Assembly: GCA_902791695.1 (NCBI GenBank)
Contig: CADAWR010000002.1
Coordinates: 62,001 to 126,000, forward strand
From: an uncultured Bacteroidota bacterium
Lineage (GTDB): Bacteria; Bacteroidota; Bacteroidia; Bacteroidales; P3
Length of the DNA: 64,000 nt
Direction of reading: 5' to 3'
The notes under the pieces were generated by a model. It was not told the origin of the DNA. It ran no database searches and saw only the letters and a list, made by a program, of their open reading frames with translations. Shown here in pieces: positions 36,065 to 44,027 of the stretch (the first letter of the stretch is position 1; the number at the start of each line of letters is the position of its first letter). Made by a program: the position numbers and the translations under genes.

Positions 36065-37564
36065 TTATTTTTTTGAATGGAAGAAACGCAGGTAATAATC
36101 GTCGTCCATGGTGGTGATGCGGATGATGTAATAGCCCGACGGGCGTGAGCGCATACTGATATATCCAAGGAGGGGTTTACCAGTATAGACACATTGGCCT
36201 ATATCGTTGTAGAGAGCCAGCGACATGATTTCACGTCGGGTAAGGCCTATCTCCACACGGTGGTTGGAGCGATTATAGGCAATCACATCCTGCTGTCCGA
36301 TAGGTTTGGCCATATCGTTGGCCTCAACTGTACGGTAGATGGTCTGAACACCGTCGCGGTACACAGTGTCATGCACATACTCCACCTCATGCAATACCTC
36401 GGCGCTCTTGAACAAAGCTGTATACGTGGTGGTGTCGGTGATGATGACACGGCGTGGGTTGTCAGCTACGCTGTCGTTCCAGCCTTGGAACGAGTATCCG
36501 ACTTTACATACTGCCACAAGTGTCGCTGTGTCGCCTATACGGTATAACCCCGAACCCATGACCACACCAGCCGTTGTGTCGTTACTTTTCACCGTTATTT
36601 CAAGAGAGCAGGGCTGCATGGGCTTCATGTTATGCAGACTTCCCCACCCTTCGGCCTGACGGTAACGGTCGACACTTACGCAAGGTACGTTGACCACTGC
36701 CGTATATCTGATTCCTGTAAAGGCATCAGCCTCTACGGTAGGTGGCAGCAATGCATAGCTGGTCAGCTGGGCCAGATTGATGCATTGATGGAAGGCCCTC
36801 TGGCCGATGCTCTCGACGTGCGACGGGAATACTACAGACTTGATATCATGACATTGCGTGAAGGCGTATTTTCCGATGCGCCTTGTCGCAGCCGGAAGTG
36901 TCAGCGTACCGTATATCGAACTGCAGAAAGCAAAGGCGTAGTCACCGATGTATTCCAGTCCTTCAGGCAGATTCCATTCCATCTTCAGCAGATTCATGCC
37001 AGTAAAGGCATAATCGGGTATACGGCGAACTTTGGAACCGAACGTTACCGTGGTAAGCGAGCGGCAGTTACCAAACACCGTACTGCTGCGCGAACCTCCC
37101 ATAAACTGACAAGCTTCGGCGTTGAAGTGCACCACCTTGATGCCGCCGCATCCGAAAAATGCCGAGCGACCAAGAGATACAATGTTCTCACCAATGGTTA
37201 TCTCACCTCTCAACGCCGTACACATGCTGAAAGCATATGCGCCGATATCCGTCAATGTCGGCGGCAGCGTCAGTGCGGTGATATCGGTGCAGCCGTAGAA
37301 TGCACGGTCACCGATAGCCACAACGGTATAGGTACGGTCGTTGTATACCACTTCGCCCGGAATGGCGAGGATGCCAGCCGGAGGTACCTCCCCTGCCCAT
37401 CGGTTATTGCCCTCGGTTAGCGGTGCAGTGACTTCAACAACACGCTCGTCAGCATCTATGATGTTGAAGTAGAGCGCATAGTCGCGTATCTGGACCTTGA
37501 AGTCATAAGCCCAAGTAGCGGTCGCTGAAGCAACGAGTAGCAGCAGTATGCAAAAACGTTTCAT
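36065..37564 (-). CDS. Secreted leucine-rich-repeat (BspA-like) protein with T9SS-like tail
   Basis: 499 residues. A signal peptide ends near ATATWA. Residues about 75-290 carry BspA-type LRR_5 repeats (AIGDRAFYGCTDITALTLPPTLTDIG, IGDYAFAFCSSI and similar). An InlB/Listeria-type beta-repeat-like segment follows (VAVCKVGYSFQGWNDSVADN). The C-terminus (RPSGYYIIRITTMDDDYYLRFF) resembles a T9SS sorting domain. A surface adhesin-like protein is expected. The ATG at 37564 lies one base after the pckA stop. Its placement inside a metabolic operon is unusual. Confidence 0.85.
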   Translation of the reverse strand: MKRFCILLLLVASATATWAYDFKVQIRDYALYFNIIDADERVVEVTAPLTEGNNRWAGEVPPAGILAIPGEVVYNDRTYTVVAIGDRAFYGCTDITALTLPPTLTDIGAYAFSMCTALRGEITIGENIVSLGRSAFFGCGGIKVVHFNAEACQFMGGSRSSTVFGNCRSLTTVTFGSKVRRIPDYAFTGMNLLKMEWNLPEGLEYIGDYAFAFCSSIYGTLTLPAATRRIGKYAFTQCHDIKSVVFPSHVESIGQRAFHQCINLAQLTSYALLPPTVEADAFTGIRYTAVVNVPCVSVDRYRQAEGWGSLHNMKPMQPCSLEITVKSNDTTAGVVMGSGLYRIGDTATLVAVCKVGYSFQGWNDSVADNPRRVIITDTTTYTALFKSAEVLHEVEYVHDTVYRDGVQTIYRTVEANDMAKPIGQQDVIAYNRSNHRVEIGLTRREIMSLALYNDIGQCVYTGKPLLGYISMRSRPSGYYIIRITTMDDDYYLRFFHSKK

Positions 37565-37565
37565 A

Positions 37566-39188
37566 TTACAGTTTAGGACCAGCTGCAACGAGAGCCTTGC
37601 CGGCCTCGTTATGCGTGAACTTCACAAAGTTCTTTACAAATCGGTCGGCCAGGTCGCGGGCCTTTTCGTCCCACACCTTCGCGTCGGCATAGGTGTCACG
37701 CGGGTCGAGAATTTTCGGGTCAACACCGGGTAGCGACGTGGGCACCTCGAAATCGAAGTACGGTATTTTCTTCGTCTCGGCCTTCAAGATGCTACCGTCA
37801 AGAATGGCGTCGATGATTCCTCGCGTGTCTTTAATAGATATGCGCTTGCCGGTACCGTTCCAGCCGGTGTTGACCAAGTAGGCCTTTGCACCACTCTTCT
37901 CCATGCGCTTCACCAGTTCCTCGGCATATTTGGTGGGATGCAACTCGAGGAAGGCCTGACCGAAGCAGGCACTGAAGGTCGGTGTGGGCTCGGTGATACC
38001 ACGTTCTGTACCGGCCAGCTTGGCAGTGAAGCCGCTGAGGAAGTAGTACTTGCACTGCTCAGCAGTGAGAATGCTCACAGGAGGCAGCACGCCAAAGGCG
38101 TCTGCACTGAGGAAGATGACGTTCTCGGCAGCGGGACCGGCACTCTTACCGTGGACCGGCAGCACTATTTTTTCGATATGGTCAATTGGATAACTCACAC
38201 GAGTGTTCTCTGTGACGCTCTTGTCGGCGAAGTTAATCTTGCCATTGGCATCCACAGTCACATTCTCCAGCAGAGCGTTGCGACGGATAGCATTGTAGAT
38301 GTCGGGCTCGCTGTCCTTGTCAAGGTTGATGACCTTGGCATAGCAACCACCCTCAAAGTTGAACACACCTTCGTCGTCCCAGCCGTGCTCGTCGTCGCCG
38401 ATAAGCAGGCGCTTGGGGTCGGTGCTGAGGGTGGTCTTGCCTGTGCCGCTCAGACCGAAGAAGATGGCGGTGTGCTCACCTTTCATGTCGGTGTTGGCGG
38501 AGCAGTGCATGGCGGCGATACCCTTCAGAGGCAGGTAGTAGTTCATCATGCTGAACATACCCTTTTTCATCTCGCCACCGTACCATGTGTTGAGAATAAC
38601 CTGCTCGCGGCTGCTGACATTGAAAGCCACGCAGGTATCGCTATTGAGGCCTAGCTTTTTGTAGTCGTCGACCTTTGCCTTCGAAGCGGCATAGACGGTG
38701 AAGCTGGGCTTGAAGTTCTTGAGTTCCTCGGCCGAGGGCTTGATGAACATGTTGGTCACAAAGTGAGCCTGCCAAGCCACCTCCATTATGAAGCGCACAG
38801 CGATGCGGGTATCCTTGTTGGCACCGCAGAAAGCGTCGACAACAAAAAGTTCCTTGTTGCAGAGTTCCTTGCATGCCAAGTCTTTGACATGAGCCCAAAC
38901 CTTCTCGTCCATCGGATGGTTGTCGTTCTTATAGTCGTCCGAGGTCCACCACACAGTATCCTTGGATTGGGCGTCCATGACGATGTATTTGTCCTTGGGC
39001 GAACGTCCGGTATAGATGCCGGTCATCACGTTCATTGCGTCGAGCTCTGTAAGCTGGCCTTTGTCATATCCTGTGAGGGCGGGGTCGCTCTCCATCTTGA
39101 ACAGTTCCTCATATGAGGGGTTGTAGTGAATATCCTTAACGCCGGTAATACCCAGCGCTTCGAGCTCTTTTCTGATTTTTTCGTTCAT
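37566..39188 (-). CDS. pckA: Phosphoenolpyruvate carboxykinase (ATP)
   Basis: 540 residues. The P-loop [18 protein letters not shown] and the metal/substrate motif [22 protein letters not shown] are intact. In saccharolytic Bacteroidales this enzyme runs toward oxaloacetate, fixing CO2 and making ATP on the way to succinate. It is 12 bases downstream of the hydrogenase gene and one base upstream of the LRR gene, so it is embedded in the ppdK-to-gcvP run. Confidence 0.97.
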   Translation of the reverse strand: MNEKIRKELEALGITGVKDIHYNPSYEELFKMESDPALTGYDKGQLTELDAMNVMTGIYTGRSPKDKYIVMDAQSKDTVWWTSDDYKNDNHPMDEKVWAHVKDLACKELCNKELFVVDAFCGANKDTRIAVRFIMEVAWQAHFVTNMFIKPSAEELKNFKPSFTVYAASKAKVDDYKKLGLNSDTCVAFNVSSREQVILNTWYGGEMKKGMFSMMNYYLPLKGIAAMHCSANTDMKGEHTAIFFGLSGTGKTTLSTDPKRLLIGDDEHGWDDEGVFNFEGGCYAKVINLDKDSEPDIYNAIRRNALLENVTVDANGKINFADKSVTENTRVSYPIDHIEKIVLPVHGKSAGPAAENVIFLSADAFGVLPPVSILTAEQCKYYFLSGFTAKLAGTERGITEPTPTFSACFGQAFLELHPTKYAEELVKRMEKSGAKAYLVNTGWNGTGKRISIKDTRGIIDAILDGSILKAETKKIPYFDFEVPTSLPGVDPKILDPRDTYADAKVWDEKARDLADRFVKNFVKFTHNEAGKALVAAGPKL

Positions 39189-39200
39189 GGCTATATATTT

Positions 39201-40658
39201 TTATTGTTTCATTGTCATTTTGTATAGGTTGACAGAACCGTCGATGTCTTTTTCTGCAGCTGAGTTGCCATACTTGTCAACATCGAACACATTCTTTGGC
39301 GAACGAGTGATGCTCAATGGACCGCCCACACATCCACCGTCGCAGGCCATGCCTTCGAAGAAGTTGGCGGTTTCCTTCTTGGCTCGCAGCAGGGCTAAAT
39401 GCTGACGGCATTGGTCAATACCGTTCATTACGCATGGGGTCACTCCTTCCAGCCCAAGTTTCTCGGCCACATGAACCACACCTTGGGCTATACCACCGCT
39501 CTTGGCGAAAATACGTCCGTAGAAAGAAGCATTGTCAAGGTTGGTGTCTTCACATTGCGTTGTGTCAATTCCTCGTGCATCGAGGAACGCCTGAAGTTCT
39601 TCAAAACTCATCACACAATCAATCATTCCCTGTGTTTTCTCAAGAGTATATTCGAATTTCTTTGCGGCGCAAGGGCCTATGAAGACAACTTTTGCCGTAG
39701 GGTCGCTACGCTTGATGAGTCGTGCTGTCGTGATCATCGGCGATGGCGAGGTGGATATGGCGTCCTTGAACTCTGGGAAGTTAGTCTCGATGAAACGTAC
39801 AAAAGCTGGGCAACAACTGGTGGTCATCACCGGATTGTTGCTCTCTGCGGCCTTGTGCTGGAATTCACGAGCTTCTGTATACAGGGTGATATCTGCACCA
39901 AGGGCAGCTTCCACCACTTGGTGGAAACCGAGACGTTTGATGGCAGTGACAACCTGCTCTATGCGTCCGAAACGGCATTGTCCCACGATTGCTGGGGCAA
40001 TGACCGCATAAACGCGGTATTCGGTATTCTCCTCACTCTGCTTCAACATGTTGATAATGTCGAGTACCAACGAGCGGTCTGTAATGGCGCCAAACGGGCA
40101 ACTGACCACACACGCACCACATGAGATGCATTTCTCGTTGTCAATGACGGCCTTGTCGTCTTCTTGACGGATACTCAGGGCCTTTGGCTTGCAACTTTTT
40201 ATGCAGGGTCGTTTCTGGGCAATGATGGCACTGTAAGGACAGGCTGCGGCACACTTGCCGCATTCTATGCATTTCTCCTTATCTATATGGCAACGGTGAT
40301 TGACAATGGTGATAGCACCCTTGGGACACACTTCTTTGCAGGAGTGCATCATGCATCCACGACATGCTTCGGTAACCAGCATGCCTGCAGCCGGACACTC
40401 GTCGCAAGCAGTCTCCATCACTTGCACTGGGTTCGGGTTTTCCTTGTCTCCTCCCATAGCCATGTGGATACGTTCCTGAACAATGGCGCGTTCTTTATAG
40501 ATGCAGCAGTTTAGCTCCGACTTGGGCCCTGGGCTTATGAGTTTGGGTATTTCTATATATGCCTCTTCAAGTCCTCCTTCGTATGCACGACGGATGACTT
40601 CCTTGAGGACTTTGTATTTTATCCATTGTACGTTAGTATCGAATAGTTTCTGCTCCAT
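39201..40658 (-). CDS. Monomeric [FeFe]-hydrogenase (group B-like)
   Basis: 485 residues. The N-terminal half has several cysteine clusters: CDEC near 85, CRGC...CKEVC near 99-111, and two ferredoxin-type CxxCxxC sets near 130-140 and 177-187. The H-cluster ligands are complete: TTSCCPAF (C282, C283), FIGPCAAKKFE (C330) and GMACDGGCVGGP (C439, C443). The proton-shuttle cysteine (C282) is kept, unlike in its neighbour HydS. It probably makes or oxidises H2 with a ferredoxin partner. Assignment to group B rather than A is by motif style. The ATG at 40658 is used; the longer frame would need TTG. Confidence 0.85.
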   Translation of the reverse strand: MEQKLFDTNVQWIKYKVLKEVIRRAYEGGLEEAYIEIPKLISPGPKSELNCCIYKERAIVQERIHMAMGGDKENPNPVQVMETACDECPAAGMLVTEACRGCMMHSCKEVCPKGAITIVNHRCHIDKEKCIECGKCAAACPYSAIIAQKRPCIKSCKPKALSIRQEDDKAVIDNEKCISCGACVVSCPFGAITDRSLVLDIINMLKQSEENTEYRVYAVIAPAIVGQCRFGRIEQVVTAIKRLGFHQVVEAALGADITLYTEAREFQHKAAESNNPVMTTSCCPAFVRFIETNFPEFKDAISTSPSPMITTARLIKRSDPTAKVVFIGPCAAKKFEYTLEKTQGMIDCVMSFEELQAFLDARGIDTTQCEDTNLDNASFYGRIFAKSGGIAQGVVHVAEKLGLEGVTPCVMNGIDQCRQHLALLRAKKETANFFEGMACDGGCVGGPLSITRSPKNVFDVDKYGNSAAEKDIDGSVNLYKMTMKQ

Positions 40659-40742
40659 TAACAATTAGCATTTAACAATTAACAATAAACTCATAACTCA
40701 TAACTCTTAACTCTTAACTCTTAACTCTTAACTCTTAACTAA
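40659..40742. repeat. Twelve-unit heptamer array between PP2C and hydrogenase genes
   Basis: Unbroken period-7 units from the hydrogenase ATG to the PP2C stop: TAACAAT, TAGCATT, TAACAAT, TAACAAT, AAACTCA, TAACTCA, five TAACTCT, TAACTAA. The final unit supplies the stop codon (TAG on the minus strand) of the phosphatase gene. Confidence 0.92.
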
Positions 40743-41902
40743 TCATAGTTCACAGTTACATGTTTTCCCATCTTGCGGAGGTTCTCTGCCAATCGCTCCA
40801 CAAGTTTAAGCTTCATCGTTATATCAATATCAAGCCCCTGATGCGCCGCGTTGACGTTTTGCCCGACATAGAATACCACATGTGTAGCTTCCTCAAAGAT
40901 AATGTTCGCCAGTAACGACCCTCCATCTTTCTTGGCGTAGGTCTTCGGCGTCAGATCTTTCTCCGACGCGTATTTCTCCGACAGCGCCAGAAGCCTCCTC
41001 AACGTTATAACACCCTCCGTCACCAAGTCTATGCCATCGATGAACCCAATCGGCGGCACATCCTTGTCAGGGAAGTCGAAACTGGTCTTCAGTTGACGAC
41101 CAATACAGCGGGCAACCACCTGAGAAGTGGTACCGCCGCACACAATGCGTTTATCAGTGTCCATCATAAACCTATGGACATATTCCTCGTCCTTTTCCTT
41201 GTCCACCGGCGGTCCCACCATGATGTGCACCATCGTGCGAGGACGCATGCGGATGGCCGCCACCGTGGTGTCGTCGCCAGGCTTGTCAAGGTAAAGGTCG
41301 TTGCAGGCCGATGCCAGCAAGCAGGCAGCAGCGCGTGCCGACATGTGGGCATCGATGTTATGGTCGAGGTGCTCCATTATTTCTTTGCGCTGCCAGCCAA
41401 AGTTCAGCATCTGACCGATGCCGGCATGTATGGTGCCGTCGCTCATCACGAAGACCATGTCGCCATCGTCAAGCTCAAGCTCGCTGACGAACACGCGCTT
41501 GTCGTAGACGTTCAGCTCCTCACGCGGGAAATCACAGGTGTGGCCGTGATGGTACCAGATAGCCTCAGGGTTGTCAAACTCGAAGAGGTGTCCCCTACCC
41601 TCGTTGTTGACGTGGATGATGGAGAATGTACTGTATGCCACACCACGCTCTTTGCAGACAGGTAGCGTCTGAACAATGGTACCGACGCAATCCTCTATGT
41701 CGGCACCGCCGGCCACCATCGTACAGAGTATCTTGCTCGTTAGCGTGGAAAGTATGTTGGCTTTCACTCCACTCCCAAGTCCGTCAGCAAGCACTAACGT
41801 CGTCCACTCACCATCCGAGGTCATCTCCACGTTGTCCCCGCAGAGTTCCTCGCCATAGTGGTTCAGCGATGTGTATCCGTATTCTACACAGAGTTGTTTC
41901 AT
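40739..41902 (-). CDS. SpoIIE/PP2C-type protein phosphatase of the hydrogenase cluster
   Basis: 387 residues. PP2C metal-binding aspartates are visible in GDNVE, ADGLGSGVKA, SDGTIHAG and PGDDTTVAAIRM within the first 225 residues. The C-terminal 160 residues form an extra region of unknown fold containing GGTTSQVVARCIG. Phosphatases of this kind adjoin PAS-containing [FeFe]-hydrogenase HydS and are thought to relay its signal. It follows hydS after 17 bases. The target phosphoprotein is not identifiable here. Confidence 0.87.
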   Translation of the reverse strand: MKQLCVEYGYTSLNHYGEELCGDNVEMTSDGEWTTLVLADGLGSGVKANILSTLTSKILCTMVAGGADIEDCVGTIVQTLPVCKERGVAYSTFSIIHVNNEGRGHLFEFDNPEAIWYHHGHTCDFPREELNVYDKRVFVSELELDDGDMVFVMSDGTIHAGIGQMLNFGWQRKEIMEHLDHNIDAHMSARAAACLLASACNDLYLDKPGDDTTVAAIRMRPRTMVHIMVGPPVDKEKDEEYVHRFMMDTDKRIVCGGTTSQVVARCIGRQLKTSFDFPDKDVPPIGFIDGIDLVTEGVITLRRLLALSEKYASEKDLTPKTYAKKDGGSLLANIIFEEATHVVFYVGQNVNAAHQGLDIDITMKLKLVERLAENLRKMGKHVTVNYD

Positions 41903-41919
41903 AGTTCACTATTCACCAT

Positions 41920-43680
41920 TCACTTATCACTAACCCTTGCTGTTTTCCAATCTGTAGGACGTCCGTCCACCCCAAGGTCACCCTGGCCGTCGCTGAGCGT
42001 CTTTTTCAACTTCAGCAGCGCCACCTTGGTTTCTGCCGTGGTCTCGCCAAGCAGCGAAGCTATCTCCTGCGCCACACGCATCTGCTTCATGATGAGGTCG
42101 TCGGTGGTGCTGATGGTGTCCATTCTCACCTTCTCCAACTTCTTGTCGTAGTTCACCATCTCAGAGATGTCCTTCATCAAGCCGAAGAGCAAATTCTGCT
42201 CACTCAGCAGACTCACCGTGAGGCTCAAGTAACGGTTCGTGGCTTGAATGTGCAACTGCGGGTTCTCAACACGCTGCTTCTTAGAGTAGGCATTGTAGAA
42301 ATCTATTGGCTGGAAGCTCTCGGATACAGGACGGCCTACCACACTCTCCGGCTTACCGTTGAGACCAAGCATCTTCATGGCCGAGGCGTTGATATCTACA
42401 ATATTCATGTCGGGGTCGACTATCATTACACCCTCCGGCGAGTTGCGGACAATATCAACTGCCAGGCTCTCGGCGCGTTTGCGCATATAAGGCAAACAGA
42501 TGTCTATGTCGGCATAGCCGTTCACAACAGCCCATGCTTTCTCGCGGCATGTCCGGTAGCCACAAGCTCCACAGTCAAGTTCATCGGCCTTGGTAAACTT
42601 GCCGGTACGGCGAAGCACATCCTCAATTTCCTTTTCAGAAGCAGGACGGCTTTTGGCGCGCAGACGGGGATAGGCATAAGCAAGTTGCACACCGGCATCG
42701 GGAGCAGGCAGGTGCTTGCGCATAGCCAGCTCCTGCTCAACATAACGGTCAATATCGGCCTCTGCCTTTATCATGCCGCCTTCGTGGGATATGGAACATG
42801 GACCATTGATGCAGCCGCCTGGACAGACGTTCATCTCTATGAACACATGATCCATAGATTCTATATTATCCAAAACATCGGCTATACGGTCCACACCATC
42901 CACCGACATGTATCGATAGCCTTCCGGCATTGCATCGAACGAACGAATGATACCCTTAGTGGCAGGATAGGCTTTGGCACGGTTGGCAACGGTGTTTTCG
43001 TCACATACCGTCAACCTGTTGATGGTATTCAGGTCGATGCCGTTTTCTTCGAAAAGCTGCAAGAGCTCCTCGAAAGTAATGACAGCATCGATTGCATGTT
43101 CGTCAGCCTCTCGTTTCTTGGCGATGCAAGGTCCAATGAAGACAAGCTTGAGGTTGGGGTCGTTACGCCGCAGCATCTTGGCATGCGCGACCATCGGGGA
43201 GTTGACAGGTGCCAGAAAAGGCAGAGCTTTGGGATAGTACATCTGTATCAAGCGGCAGGCTGCCGGGCAAGCCGATGTGATGAAATTACGCATCTCGCCT
43301 TTGGCAAGAATACGCTTGTATTCTTCAGTAACGGCTTGGGCTCCCACGGCTGTTTCCTCTGCGATGCAAAAACCAAGCTTGGCCAATGCTATGCGGAGTA
43401 AGGAGAAATCCTCCTGGCCAAGACTGCTGATGAATGACGGCGCCACGGTGGCTGCCACACGTGCCCCGCTTTTCAGCAACTCCCGCACCACTGGCAGTTC
43501 ACTGTGCTCAATCTTGGCATGTTGTGGACACACCTTTGTACAATGACCACACAGAATACAGTGTTCCTCGATTATCTGCGCATGATGGTCCTTGATATTG
43601 ATTGCTTTCACCGGACATTCACGCAGACAGCGGTAGCAGTCTTTGCATTGAACAGTCTTGAATTCCAGATATTCCGACAT
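41920..43680 (-). CDS. hydS: Putative sensory [FeFe]-hydrogenase with PAS domain
   Basis: 586 residues. Two ferredoxin-type [4Fe-4S] motifs (cysteines 12-22 and 41-51) lead to the H-cluster domain: TSACPAA (C138), FIGPCIAKK (C185), EMNVCPGGC (C286, C290). The proton-transfer cysteine of catalytic enzymes is alanine here (A137), as known for HydS-type sensory hydrogenases. An Fe-S domain CGACGYRTC (370-378) and a PAS domain (about 408-510) follow, then a helical tail. It likely senses H2 or redox state and signals through the adjacent phosphatase. Co-directional with a [2Fe-2S] protein gene 20 bases upstream. Confidence 0.88.
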   Translation of the reverse strand: MSEYLEFKTVQCKDCYRCLRECPVKAINIKDHHAQIIEEHCILCGHCTKVCPQHAKIEHSELPVVRELLKSGARVAATVAPSFISSLGQEDFSLLRIALAKLGFCIAEETAVGAQAVTEEYKRILAKGEMRNFITSACPAACRLIQMYYPKALPFLAPVNSPMVAHAKMLRRNDPNLKLVFIGPCIAKKREADEHAIDAVITFEELLQLFEENGIDLNTINRLTVCDENTVANRAKAYPATKGIIRSFDAMPEGYRYMSVDGVDRIADVLDNIESMDHVFIEMNVCPGGCINGPCSISHEGGMIKAEADIDRYVEQELAMRKHLPAPDAGVQLAYAYPRLRAKSRPASEKEIEDVLRRTGKFTKADELDCGACGYRTCREKAWAVVNGYADIDICLPYMRKRAESLAVDIVRNSPEGVMIVDPDMNIVDINASAMKMLGLNGKPESVVGRPVSESFQPIDFYNAYSKKQRVENPQLHIQATNRYLSLTVSLLSEQNLLFGLMKDISEMVNYDKKLEKVRMDTISTTDDLIMKQMRVAQEIASLLGETTAETKVALLKLKKTLSDGQGDLGVDGRPTDWKTARVSDK

Positions 43681-43700
43681 GATTCTTCTGTTAGCGTTTG

Positions 43701-44000
43701 TTAGTTAAGGAATAGTTTGGGATAGATTTCTTTGGCGAACAGTTCCTCTACATTGCCAGCATTGACACTGTGCAAGATGAACCCTTCCGGGCTCTCTTCC
43801 ACCTGTGGGCCACGCTCCGCAGGCTCCATGCCTTCACACCCCACGGTCACCCCCTTGGCGCAATGCCCCAGGCAGAAGCTGGCTTGTAGTTCAATGACAT
43901 CTTCCACATCATACTTTTTCAGCACTTCTTTGAAGGCCTCAATAACTTCGTATGACCCTTTCAAATGGCATGAACTGCCAACACACACTTTGATTGTCAT
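43701..44000 (-). CDS. Thioredoxin-like [2Fe-2S] ferredoxin
   Basis: 99 residues. Four cysteines in the spacing of the NuoE/HymA C-terminal domain: C6 and C11 (CVGSSC), C43 and C47 (CLGHC). It would bind one [2Fe-2S] cluster and pass electrons to or from the hydrogenase proteins encoded next to it. It is 27 bases downstream of ppdK with no terminator between, so it may be transcribed from the ppdK promoter. Confidence 0.88.
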   Translation of the reverse strand: MTIKVCVGSSCHLKGSYEVIEAFKEVLKKYDVEDVIELQASFCLGHCAKGVTVGCEGMEPAERGPQVEESPEGFILHSVNAGNVEELFAKEIYPKLFLN

Positions 44001-44027
44001 ATTAATGTATTGTTTTTTCCAGTTGCT

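Noticed and set aside
40659-40742. CRISPR-like array
   Set aside because: The units are 7 bp and contiguous without spacers, and no cas genes are present.
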